A stretch of 64,000 nucleotides of DNA. Source: Cyanoderma ruficeps. Its lineage: Eukaryota; Chordata; Aves; Passeriformes; Timaliidae. Below the pieces are notes generated by a model. The model did no database searches. It saw only the letters and a program-made list of their open reading frames with translations, and was not told the DNA's origin. Positions 37,729 through 48,799 of this stretch are shown here, in pieces (position 1 is the first letter of the stretch; each line of letters opens with the position of its first letter). The stretch spans positions 584,327 to 648,326 of the forward strand of contig VZDJ01000034.1 in assembly GCA_008694505.1 (NCBI GenBank), given 5' to 3'. Made by a program: the position numbers and the translations under genes.

Positions 37729-40700
37729 TCAGTCTAGTGTGGGCCACGAAGGGATATAGAACCTCTGTAAGGAACCCTCTAGAAGGCGTTCCATCCAAAA
37801 GGACAATTTGTGTAATTTGTTTTTAATGGATCTAGATCCCGGGCTGCAGGAGGATTTCCCTCTGGCTTCCGCATGTTGTAAAGCATTGTAATCCTCGCAC
37901 GATCCCAGGGTTCCCCCCTCGTCCCCTGATCTGTGAGGCTTAAACAGGCAGAAGTATTTCTTGTGGCCATTCAGAGCCAGGACATAACCTGTGTAGTCAC
38001 GCTCAAGGAAATGCTTGTCATACTGGTTTGGGATGGGGGCTGCATCCTGTGCAAACTCCAGCAGATACTCCAGCCACTCTCGGTGCTTGTCCAGGCTGAG
38101 GAAGGAGAAGTGAAGAGAGCTGCTCCTGGGGGAAGAGCAGAGAAAACCGTGGGATTAGCACATGTCCTGGGTCCGGCTGGATTCCTACTGGACAGGTAAG
38201 GAATTGTCAACAAGGGCAGGGTAGTGCTGTGTTGCCACAGCTCCTTTTGCAGCTCAGTGTGTGCAGCACTGTTGTGCTTTCTATTTGTCAAAACACGGGT
38301 AGAGCCAAAGTGGCACCAGCACCTGACCCCTCTGGCCACCATCACCAAGTCTGGCAGGGAACAGCCTCTCAGTTTTTGGCGGCTCATTGCCACTGATGAG
38401 AGCAGAGGCCGCTTTGCTCACCAGAAGCATTCACTCCTGGCAATGGAGCCAACCCCACTCCTCAGAGCATCACACAAGCTGTTAACACAGCAACAGAAGC
38501 CTGGGAGAGGGGCCAGCCTACCCTGTGAACGTGTAGACTTCCAAGGCAAACTTCTGGAGCAGGGGCGTTTTAGTGGAGTTGGAGAGGATCAAGACGACGT
38601 TCATGTGCCCTGGCCTCAGGCGCACCAAGTTACTGGTGTAGTTGATGTCCGTCAGCTCAGTCACCTCAACAAAGCCCTTTTTGGGGATCCTGCTGCAACA
38701 AAAAGACCGAGTGAAAGGAGGGCAAGGGACTGGGAGCAACTGAGGATGGAGAAACTGTGAGTGCATGTGCCAGCCTGTTATGCTGAGCCATCCCTGTGCC
38801 CTGTAACATAAGCCAGTATAATTGGTGCAATAGCTTGGTTTGCACTTCCCTGAATGAGTGGGTCAGACCTTTTCCTATCCCCTGAGGACACTGTCTTGGG
38901 CAAACTCGGTGGGAATTGTTTAATAAGCAGATTAGTGTCCCCCTGTCCTTGCTGGCTGGGTCCTGGCTGTACACTCATCCTCCTTCCTTGCTGTGCCTGC
39001 ATTGCCCTGCACAACAACTGCACTATGTGCAACTTCAGCACTTCTCTGCTCTTCACTAACCCTCCCTGCACAGGTGCTCCCCAAGCAACGCTTCTGCAGA
39101 AAACATTCTGGAGAAGTTAGAGAGGGAACCTGTTACTCTCTTTGTTGAAGCTCGCGTCGTTCTTCTCCGTCTTTGCGGTCGCTTCTTCTTTCCCCGAGGG
39201 TGGAGCGTCCCTTGTGTCACTCGAATCACTGCAGAGGAAGGTGATTTTGTGTGTTTAGGGAGTTGGGCTGAGGAGCTATCCCTGAGAGCATTTTGGTGTG
39301 CACTCACCTGAAAGCCTGAACAATAACAGTGCCAAAGAGAATGAAGAGCGCGGAGAAGAGCAAGGACAGGAGTGGCATCATTTCTCGCCTGAGGGGAAGA
39401 TGTGCAAGAAGCAGTCAGGCCTGTGAGTTCACATTTTCTGCATCAATTTCAGCTCCTGCCTATGTCAGACAACACTGTGTGCCTTCCCCAGAAACTCAGC
39501 TTGTTTCTTGGGTCTTAAAGACCATCATGCTTTTGAGTGCTGTCCTGCTGCCATCCAAAAGGAGGCTAAAATTGGATCTGTTTTAAAATAAGGTGACAGG
39601 GAAGCAGTGAATACCAACAATGGATGCCCAATCCGTACCAGTTACTGTGAAACAAACTGTCCCAGCAGTCTGAGATGTAGTCCAGTGTGGAGTAGAGCCA
39701 TCGGATAAGGAACATCTGTTTGAAAAGAATGAAAAGCAAAAAACTAAATGACAAAACTGCTATAAAGAGCTTCAACAAGTTCAGAGCATGCCATGAGCTT
39801 CCTTCTGTAAGCAAGAAATCTTCTAGGAGTTTTTCCTTGTTATTTTCAAATATAAATAATGCCTCTGAACAACCATAATGGGACTGTCCACAAAGGTAAC
39901 ATGGATGTCAGGCATCTGGAAGGGCTGTACACTTACGGGAGCGAGCTCGTCATTCAGGTCTGCCACAACAGTCTCTGATGAGAGAAGGCCAGGGTCTGTC
40001 CTCAGCTGGTCCAGGAGATCCAGGAGGATGAAGTTGTCCTCTTTGCTGCCTTGCCAGGCCTCCTCCAAGGCTTTATAGGCGATCTTCCCTGCGTTATTGC
40101 GTCTCTCCAGAATGACAACCTGGATGAGCCAAAAGCATGGCAGATGTCAGAGAGGGGCTTTTGTTTTCTTTTAGACAGATGATTCATTTCAAACCACTGC
40201 CCAGAATCAGGTGTCAGATCAAGGTACAGCATCAATTAAATGACAGGCTAAGAGAAGAAAGGATTTAAAAAATAAAAGGAAACCCTCACAGCTGATCTTC
40301 CGTGATACTTCTCCTCATCCATCAGCAAGGCGTCTGCAAATTCTGGCTGCCGATCACTGTAGATGTGCACAAACCTCAGTGTGTCTTTTGTGTTGGCCAC
40401 AGCAAAAGTCAAAAAGGCCTCATAAGCCTCGGCAAACTTCTCTCCTTCCCCAGTAAGCAAGACCACGCAGTGCCTGGGTGACACAACGAGATGCGGGATT
40501 AAGAGTCAGTCTGGAGGTGAGAGGTCATGGCCAACCCCTTTCCTCTTGCCAGAACATCCCAATGAGCCAGAAACCTCTCTGACAGTGTGGATATTGAGCA
40601 TGATCCAGTGCAATCATTGCTCTTTTCCCTCAGAATCAAACCAAAAGTGACTCCAGGAGCAGCCCCAGAGCCTTGGGAGACAAAACAGGGACACATCACT

Positions 40701-43700
40701 TACTTCCGCTGACGGTGAGACTTCTTCACAGGACACAGCTCCTGGAACAGCCTCTGGCTGGTGAGTCTGGCCACCATGAGGAACTTATTCTGGGAAAGGA
40801 AGTCATCAATGAGCTGCTTCTTCATTTCTCGTGCCTGGCAAGGACCAAGAAAGCTGAAGTCAGAATTGAGCAGGAAGAGGAGGGGAAAACTTGGATGTTC
40901 CTGGAGAAGGCTGCCAGCCCTTGTGGTCCTCCCTACAATCACCCAAGATGTTTTGAGGTCCCATTACTGGGAAGTTACATGTGTCCCCGCTCCCCAACAG
41001 GCTGGAGTGGCCCAAGCTTCCCCTGTCCTAACACTCCCTCTTCTCCTCCAAAGCCTGAGTTAAAGCTGAGAACAAACACTCTTCCTCCAAACTGCACCAC
41101 TGACCACCCCGTCATCATCAGCTCGGTCAGAAACGCTCTGTGCCCATTTTCCTACAGCTCTTGGAGAGGGCTCTGAGCAATACCTGCACAACGTCAGCGG
41201 GCCTGTCGATGTGCTCCTTGAAGATCATCATGGTGGGAGTGTAGACGTTGATGTTGTACTGGCTGGACAACTCCTCGGTGCCTCGGAGTCCAACATACAC
41301 GTACCCAAAGGACAGGTAATCCCGGTAGGCAAAGGCCGTCAGCTGGGTGGGAGGAAATCCCCAGCACGTGTTTGTTACAGAGTAAGCACGTTCTCCCCCC
41401 ATCAAGCCTGTGATGACTTTGCTTCAAGAACACATCCCGCTGTTTGAATGCCATCAGATGTGCTGTGGGAGGTACAAGCCCTTCCTCTCCCTCACTGAAC
41501 CAAATTTTGAGTCATCCTAGTCATTTTCCGGGAGCCTCCACAGAGCCACAGCTTTATTTACAGCCTGACGTGTTGTAGGGTAGCAAGGGCCTCTTAGGAA
41601 ATGGGATTTTCAGAAACCCAAATTAGATATGCAACAGACATCTCTCATTCCCAACAAAGGCTGTGCATCTGTGTTGCTGCTACCTCTGAAACACACCTGC
41701 ACCTTCACACCCATGAAGGATAACTGTGCCAGGAAAAAGAAACAGACTCCTAACAAAGCTGGTCATCTGGCAATGTCATTTACAACCTGCACAAATCACC
41801 TTACTCTCCTTTAACCAGTCAATGGTGTCTGGAGGCATCAGTCCACCTCTGCTCACAGCAGTGGCGTGTTTTAATCTGGAACATCTGGATTTATAAGCAA
41901 GTCAATAATAAAGTGAGAGAAATGGCATTACCTTGTACAACAGTGGCACAACTGGCATGTGATCGAACAGCAGCACGTGGGGCTTGTTGTCTTTCCTCCA
42001 GTCGGACAGAAAGCGGATGTAGTTTTTATCTGTAATCTTTAGACAGAAGCAGAATGTTAATTTAACCTCTGCAACCCTCAGAAACAAGGTGTCTGAGGGA
42101 GGGCTGAGCCTGGAAAGGCTCTCCAGGTGCTGCAGGAAGCAGACTGTGGGGTGGTCTTTCTAATATATGTTTCTGATTAATGAGTGAATTAAAACCATCA
42201 CTCTTGACCTCCCTCAGCCCTCTTAGTTACTGCAGCCTGTGTTGATGCTATTCCAAGTCAATGCCAGCAGCACTGTTATTCTGTTTGTTGGGACCATCTT
42301 CTTTATATATATAAAAAACGGGAAACCAAAGGGTAAAAGGCACCTGAGAGCTCTCCATTAAACCTGCTCTGTTTCAGCTGTGATACCTCTCAGAAAGGAC
42401 AAAGATAGCTGCAGTTACTGTAGGAAGGGAAACGATCCCTATTTTTGGCGTGAGAAGTCCAATAACTTCAATACCCAGAAGACAAGTCAAGAGTCTGTTG
42501 GGGAAGGTGACCCCTGGTCAAAATCCCAAGGGAAAATGAGGTCAGGTGAACAAGACCACAAGCAGAGGCCAGGCAGGTGAGAGTGCTGTGGGGGCTGACC
42601 CAGCCACATTGCGGGGGGGGTGGGTGGTTTAGGACTCTGTCAAAAATCACCAGAAGGCTGAAATTGTATCAATTAGGAAGTTTTACTTATTACTTTGAAT
42701 GGGCTCATGCTGCCAGCTCATTTCAAAGGTCTGAAGGAAAACTGGACAAAACAAACGGGACTCTGTGTCAGTGAGTTTTAGCAGATGTGACCTGTGAGGT
42801 AGAGAGTCCCTAATTTGCTGGATGAAATGCCAAGAAAGCAGGAGAGAAGTGAAATCCAGCAGGTTGCTGTCCTAGGGATAGCTTGGGTAGAGCCCTGGCA
42901 GCTTGTGGGGTGTCACAGCTGGGGTCAGCCACCACTAGAATCACTGCTGTGACCGTGTACTAGCAGGATCGGCTCTTTTCAAGAAAACATGTTAGAGCTG
43001 TGGGGGGAGAGCGCCTCTGACAGCTCCAGGGTTTGGAGCTTTGTGACACAGATCAGCTTGGAGCGTGAATTAAACAGATTAGCCACCGAAACAGCCAAGG
43101 AGAGAGGCATCTCCAGGCAGAGAGGAGCAGCAGCATCTGACAACCCTGCTAGAACCTACCTTTTCAACAAGATTCCCTGGGAGAAGGTTCTCCACGAACT
43201 GCCGCAGGTTTTCCCGGACGACAGCGTTGTGGAAGAAGGTGATTTTCCCATTGATGAGCCCCAGCAGGGTCGGAGTGCTGTGGGCACCCAGATGATGGGC
43301 GAGGCGCCGTTCGTACCCCGCGTGAACGACGCCGATTCCTGCTCCTGGAAAAGGAGAGCACCGGGGTCACCTCTAAGATCCCCAGCAACCCAAATGCCCA
43401 GTGGAAAACTGATGACCTGCTCCTTTGCCCAGCAGCCTGCTATGCAGTTAGGAATGTTTGGGAGAGCATTAGGATAAAACCCTGAGGAAATCCACAGGGT
43501 CTAAACTGGGTCACACAAACCTGAAGGCAAACCTCACCGGGCGAGGGACACACACCCAACTCCAACAACCTCATCCTTACCCAGCGCCTCCAATTCCTGA
43601 GCAACTTCCTTCCACACGGGCTCGATGTGGATGCAGCTGAAGCACCAGTCTGAGGTGATTTTAATGAGGTAAGGTTTCTTGAAACTATCCGGCACGATTT

Positions 43701-46204
43701 CATTGATGTAGTGGGAAAAGTGGAGCAAATACTTCTCGTCGGAGGTGTCGCGCCTCTCGGAATTGAAAGGGAAATGGAAGAAGGACTCGTCGAAATAGAA
43801 ACCATCATGGAAGCGGTGGAACTGGCGATGCTGCTGCTGAGAGAAGCCCTGGCTTTCCCCAGCATCTCCGTAGCGATCAAAGTTTGCCCTCTTTTCCTCG
43901 TTGGAGAGAATCTGGGAAGCAAATGATGGAAAAACGATTGCCTGAAACCATGAGGGGGAAGCGCCCTGACTGTAATCCCTCAGTAAATAACGTAAGGAAT
44001 GTGCAGAGTTTGTTACACATCAGAGGGTTAAATATTTTGGAAAAAGGAAGCATCACATCCTTCTGGCTCACTGTGGTAAATAAGAGTAAAGAACCCCCAA
44101 AACTCAAAGAAAAAGGGCCCCTAAATTCAGACTGCTGTACCCACTTATGTCACCAACAGCTCCTTGGGTCTGGACATCCTGTGTTCTGAGCAAAACACTC
44201 TTTTCTGCAGTGGCTTTTGCTGGTGTCTCTTTGAATCTGGAGGGTTCAGAAAGTGCCAAAAGTTTCACTGAGCACCCAGGTGCCCTGCAGAGATTCTGCA
44301 TTTATTAGCAGGGAAATAAGGATTTATTTTGATTTCCATGGGCTTGGCTGCCACAAACTGGAGTGACCAATTTCCAGAACGTGCAAATAACTACTGCTAA
44401 GAATAATTTGAGGTCACCAAATCCCTGTGATGATGAACGCTGTTTACATCACCCCAAAATGCTTTTATGTATGTGTGACACTGTCAAGATGCTACCCAGC
44501 CAGGCAGGGCTTGGGGAATATCCACTCTTTCTTCCTTTGAGGCTTTTTAGGCAGAACAGGGCAGACCTGTAGCAAAGTATTTGCAGCAGAAACCACGCTG
44601 ATGACTCCAGTGTCTCTGTCAACAAAGCTGAGCAAACTTTTTGGGTGGGTAATGTCCACCTCCACATAGTCAAGCACCTTCCCCACATAGAAATAGGCTG
44701 GAAAAACACAAAGCCATGTATGCAAAAATAAGGTCACTTAATGTTAATGATAGCAGGAGTTTATAGGAAGCATGTGTTACCTCGTAGGCCTTGCTAATCT
44801 GGATGAATTTGTCCTCTGCTCCTGGATCCTTGTTTTTGTCAGGGTGCCTATGGGGCAGAACCAGAGGAGAAGGGGTCAGTGGGGGGCTGCTGGCCTCTGT
44901 TTGGAGGTGAGGAGTGCATGAGCAGTGAGGGCTTGCAGTGACACTCCCGAGGCTGAGATCAGATTTACACCCAGCACGTGCTGTCCCTGCCCAAACCCCA
45001 TCCCGAAATTCAGCACAGGGATGTGTGCTGTGTGTCTGTGGAGCTGTCCCTCTGTCTGCTCCATCCTCAGCAGCCTGAGCCCAGGACATGGAGCGTGTCT
45101 CCCTCCTAGCAATGCCTCCCTTGGCTGCTGTCCTACATAACTACTGAGTTCTTCCTTGAATCACCTCCTGCCACAGCCTCGGGGATGTCTCACACAGAAC
45201 ATCATGGGCTCTAAAAGCTGCAGGTAAGCCTACTTTATTCATTTTATTTCTATGCCATCAGCCTGCCCCTCACCACACACCACCTGCATGAGGGGCATGT
45301 CTGCGCATCCAACACATTTCCCTTCCATGGCACAGGGGCTGAACGGCCCTTGGACATCGAGGCATCAAGCTGAGACTTCAATCCTCCTGTATTAGAAGTT
45401 CCCAGTGACAAATTTTTCTCCCCACAGCCAGACTCCAAGAGAATTTTCCCCCCCCACCACTTGACTCTGGGAGAACTTTCTCCTCTTGTAGCCAGACTCC
45501 AGGAGAACTTTCCACCCCCACAGCCAGACTCTGGGAGAACTTTTCTCCCTGTACCCTGATTCTGGGAGAACTTTATCCCTTTGCAACCAGACTCTGGAAG
45601 AACTTTCTTCCTGCAGCCAGACTCTGCGAGAATTGTCCCCCCACAGCCACACTCCAGGAGAACTTTTCCCTCCACAGCCAGATTCCAGGAGAACTTTCAA
45701 CCCCATCGGAGCCAGACTCCGGGAGAATTTTCCCACCCTAGCCAGACTCTGGAAGAACTTTTCCTCCTGTAGCCTGATTCTGGGATAACTTTTTCCATCT
45801 CGTAAGCAGACTGAGCGAACTTCTCCCCCCGCAGCCAGACTCCGGAGGGTTTTACAGCACGTATCGCTGGCATGGAGCATCTACGTGTATCAGGCTGACT
45901 CCCGGCCTGCGAGGACGCCGGGGGGGCACAGCCAGGCGAGGCGGCTCATGCCACCACGGGCCGCGGGGCCCGGCCTTGTCACCGACCCGACGCCGGGATC
46001 CGCTCCCGGGGCCGGGCGGAGGAGGTGCAAGGGCAGCACGTACCATTCCCGGGCGAGCCGCTTGTAGGCCTTCTTGATGTCGGCCTGGCTGGAGCTCCGG
46101 CCGACCCCCAGCACGCGGTACGGGTCGAATTCGCCCGGCGCGGCCGCTCCCAACGCCGGCAGCAGCAGCAGGAGCAGGAGGCACCCGGCCCGTCCCGGCT
46201 CCAT
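37729..46204 (-). CDS. DNAJC16: DnaJ homolog subfamily C member 16 (ER J-protein with thioredoxin domains)
   Basis: Fourteen exons: 46204-46044, 44847-44781, 43911-43581, 43344-43160, 42036-41932, 41342-41184, 40834-40704, 40473-40290, 40119-39937, 39715-39639, 39388-39308, 39228-39130, 38692-38522 and 38125-37729. All junctions keep frame; 776 residues (human 782). Order of parts: a Leu-run signal peptide (about 1-22); a J domain from FDPYRVLGV with the HPD motif at 55-57; GYD-like FDRYGD; a thioredoxin-like domain with the Cys166-Phe-Ser-Cys169 site in SDWCFSC; further thioredoxin-like modules; a membrane segment at about 533-551 (PLLSLLFSALFILFGTVIV); and a conserved C-terminal region ending IPSWPTLD. 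The family member is an ER membrane protein also called ERdj8, linked to autophagosome size control. The HPD motif implies BiP/Hsp70 stimulation (inference). The start codon lies in a CpG island. Exon 13 has a tandem AG acceptor. Confidence 0.96.
45400..45850. repeat. Degenerate ~43-bp minisatellite in DNAJC16 intron 1
   Basis: About ten to eleven units of CAGCCAGACTC(T/C)GGGAGAACTTT(T/C)C followed by a pyrimidine run. Units differ by substitutions and small indels. It ends about 190 bp from the exon 1 donor. Confidence 0.9.
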
Positions 46205-46420
46205 GGTCCGGCGGGGCCCGCGGGCGGAGGGAGCGGACGGGCCGCCCTCCCGCACCGAGCGCCGCCGCTTCCGGCGCGCCCGCCCGCCGTCCCCATGGAG
46301 ACCGAGCGCTTCCGGGAGAGCGGGGCTGCCACCGCCGTGTGCTCGGAGGTGAGGCCCCGAGGGACAGGCCGGGGCGGCTCGGAAGCTGTGGCAGCGCCGT
46401 GTGTTGGGGTCGGAGCGGGG
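46205..46420 (-). promoter_or_regulatory. DNAJC16: DNAJC16 CpG-island promoter, possibly bidirectional
   Basis: CpG-dense sequence with no TATA box continues on both sides of the DNAJC16 start. In human DNAJC16 and CASP9 are head-to-head; here about 2.6 kb, mostly transposon-derived, separate the two start codons. Confidence 0.5.
46295..46348 (+). other. Candidate short first exon opposite DNAJC16
   Basis: A Kozak-like CCCCATGGAG opens an 18-codon frame (METERFRES...CSE) that ends exactly in a strong donor, GAG|GTGAGG, in phase 0. It lies in the CpG island, divergent from DNAJC16. I do not recognise the peptide. CASP9 exon 2 also begins in phase 0, so splicing would keep frame. It may equally be a non-coding divergent transcript or chance. 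Confidence 0.25.
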
Positions 46421-46534
46421 ACGGTGGCAGCCGAGAGCGCCAGCTGTGTCCTGGGGGGCATCGGGCCGGGGAGGGGATTGTCCCGCTCTGCTCCGCACTG
46501 GGGCGGGCGCGCCTGGGATATTGAGGGCAGGTGT

Positions 46535-47005
46535 GGGCACCGCAATATAAGAAAGATATTAAAGGTGTTAGAAAGCATCCAGAGGAGGGCAGTGAAGTTG
46601 GTGAAGGGCCTTGAGGGGAAGATGAGCGGCTGACGGCTCTTGGTCTGTTCAGCTTGGAGGACACTGAGGGGAGATTCCAGTTACAACTTCCTCTGATGGG
46701 AGGAGGAGAGACAGACACTGATCTCTGCTCTGGTGACAGTGACAGCACCCCAGGGAATGGCCTGAAGCTGTGTCAGGGGAGGTGTAGGTTGGATATTAGG
46801 AAAAGGTTCTTCCCCCAGAGGGTGGCCGGGCACTGAACAGGCTCCCCAGGGAATGGGCACAGCACTGAGCTTGTCTGAGTCCAGGGAGCATTTGGACAAT
46901 GCATTTGAGCCCATGATGTGATTCGTGGGGTGTCCTGTGCAGGACCAGGACTTGGACTCGATGATCTGTGTGGGTCCCTTCCAACTCAGCATGATCTGTG
47001 ATTCT
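46535..47005 (+). mobile_element. CR1 LINE 3' segment
   Basis: It runs from GCATCCAGAGGAGGGCAGTGAAG through CTTGGAGGACACTGAGGGGAGA and GGTTGGATATTAGGAAAAGGTTCTTC to the terminus GATGATCTGTGTGGGTCCCTTCCAACTCAGC...GTGATTCT. This is a near-complete CR1 3' end in plus orientation. Confidence 0.92.
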
Positions 47006-47020
47006 TTTTTTGTTTTTTGC

Positions 47021-47484
47021 TGTCGTGTTTATCCGAAGTCAAAGACTTCCTTCTTGTCTCGTGCTCTGGCAGTGAGGAGGTTCACAGTGGAAACTGGGAG
47101 AGAGCACAGATGGGACAGGTGACCTGAACTGGCCAGAGAGATATTTCACACCACAGAATGCCCAGTATATAAACTGGAGGGAGTGATTGGGAAGGAGCTG
47201 ATCTGGATTCAGGAAAGGGATCTGACATCAGTCATTGGGTGGTGAGCAACTGCACTGTGCATCACTTGTTTTCCCCAATATTATTATTGTTGTTGTTATT
47301 GTTGTAATTTACCATTACTACCATATTTTACTTTATTTTTAGTTATTAAACTGTTTCTTTCTCAACATACAAGTTTTACTTTGATTCTCGTTCCCATTCC
47401 ACTGGGGTGGCAGGGGAAGAGAAGGGGGGAGTTGAGTGAGTAGCTGCGTGGTGCCTAATTTCCAGCTCAGCTTAACCTACAGCA
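47021..47484 (+). mobile_element. ERVL-type solo LTR
   Basis: It has the layout of the common bird ERVL LTR: GAACTGGCCAGAGAGATATTTCACACC; a TATA box in CCCAGTATATAAACTGG (about 47161); GTGAGCAACTGCACTGTGCATCACTTG; an ATT/GTT repeat; TTATTAAACTGTTTCTTTCTCAAC; and a 3' part with CCACTGGGGTGGCAGGGG and GCTGCGTGGTGCCTAATT. Ends are approximate (TGTCGTG to about ACAGCA). It abuts CR1 on both sides. No internal retroviral genes are present. Confidence 0.75.
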
Positions 47485-47489
47485 GTTGG

Positions 47490-48395
47490 CTTAGGGAATG
47501 TGGGTTGGATGAATGGGTGGTGAGGTGGATCAAAAGCTGTCTGGATGGCAGAGCTCAGAGGGCATGATCCAGCTGGAGGTCTGCAGTCAGTGGCTTCCCT
47601 AAAGATCAGTACTGGGTCCAGTTTTAATCAGCTTGTTTATCAACGATCTGGACAGAGTGATGGAATGTACCCTCAGCAGGTTTGGTGATGATATGGAACT
47701 GGGGAAGTGGTTGATCCACCTGAAGGTTGGGGGACTGGGTGACACACCTGGGGGACTAGCTGATCCACCTGAAGGCTGTGCTGCCATTCAGCAGGACTTT
47801 GAGAGGCTGGGAAAATGGGCAGGGAGAAACTCAATGATGCTCAACAAGGGAAATTCAGGTCCTGCCCCTGGGGAGGAACAGCCCCAGGTACCAGCACAGA
47901 CAGGGGTGACCTGCTGGATCATCTCTGCAGGAAGGACCTGGGGGTCCCAGGGACAATGAGCTGTCCCAGCAGAGTGTCCTGGGGCCCAAGAGGCCAAGGA
48001 GGTCCTGGGGTGCACTGGGAGGAGCATTGGCAGCAGGTCAGGGAGTGACCCTGCCCCTCTGCCCAGCCCTGGGACACACCTGCAGTGCTGTGTCCAGCCC
48101 TGGGCTCCTCGCCAGCGAAGGTGAGGAAGGGCCTGGAGCATCTCCCTTGCTGAGGAAAGGCTGAGGGAGCTGGGGCCATTCAGCCTCGAGAGGAGACACA
48201 GCTGAGAGGGACCCTCATTCCTGCCCCTGTCTGCAGGGAGGGCTCAGCCCAGCAATGGCACAAGAGCACCGGGCAGGAACTGATGCACAGGAAGTTCTAT
48301 CTGAACATGAGGAAGAACTTCTTTGCTGTGCGGGTGAGACAGTGCCTAGAGAGGGTGTGGAGTGTCCATCCCTGGAGATATTAAAAAAAACCCAA
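47490..48395 (+). mobile_element. CR1 LINE with reverse-transcriptase remnant
   Basis: The 5' part still reads as CR1 reverse transcriptase: FINDLD, then CTLSRFGDD (degraded FADD catalytic box) near 47640-47700. The 3' part has the usual CR1 untranslated text (CAGGTCAGGGAGTGACCCTG, GGGAGCTGGGGCCATTCAGCCT, TGGAGTGTCCATCCCTGGAGAT). Frame is broken and a short piece is duplicated near 47715-47775. The element is 5'-truncated and the extreme 3' end is lost. Confidence 0.92.
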
Positions 48396-48536
48396 ACAAA
48401 CCACACAACAAAACACAAAAAGACGGAATCGTGTTCCGTTTGCTCTGGGATGACCCTTCTGGCTCACACCAGGGCTCTTCCAGCCTCACTCCGTGTGTGA
48501 TTCTGGGACTCGGAGGCGGTGGCGCTTCCGGGCAGC

Positions 48537-48780
48537 GAGCGGCGGTTCCGGGGCAAGGCGGCGGCTCCGGGAAGGGACCGGCGCCGGGTCTGGGCTTTGA
48601 GCGGCGGCTCCGGGGCAAGGCGGCGGCTCCGGGAAGGGACCGGCGGCGGCTCTGGGCATTGAGCGGCGGGTGCGGGCAGAGCAGCGGGTCTGGGAAGGGA
48701 CTGGCGGCGGCTCCGGGAAGGAACCGGCGGCGGGTCTGGGCTTTGAGCGGCGGTTCCGGGCACTGAGCGGCGGCTCCGGC
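48537..48780 (+). repeat. 62-bp GC-rich tandem repeat in the CASP9 promoter
   Basis: Units beginning GAGCGGCGG start at 48537, 48599 and 48661 (62 bp apart), followed by partial units at 48744 and 48765. Recurring words are TCCGGGGCAAGGCGG, CTCCGGGAAGGGAC and GGGTCTGGGCTTT. The array ends about 20 bp before the CASP9 start and is likely transcribed in the 5'UTR. Confidence 0.85.
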
Positions 48781-48799
48781 GGCGCAGCGCTCCGGGGCC

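Noticed and set aside
47490..48395. Active retrotransposon
   Set aside because: The reverse-transcriptase frame is broken, the catalytic box is altered and both ends are truncated.
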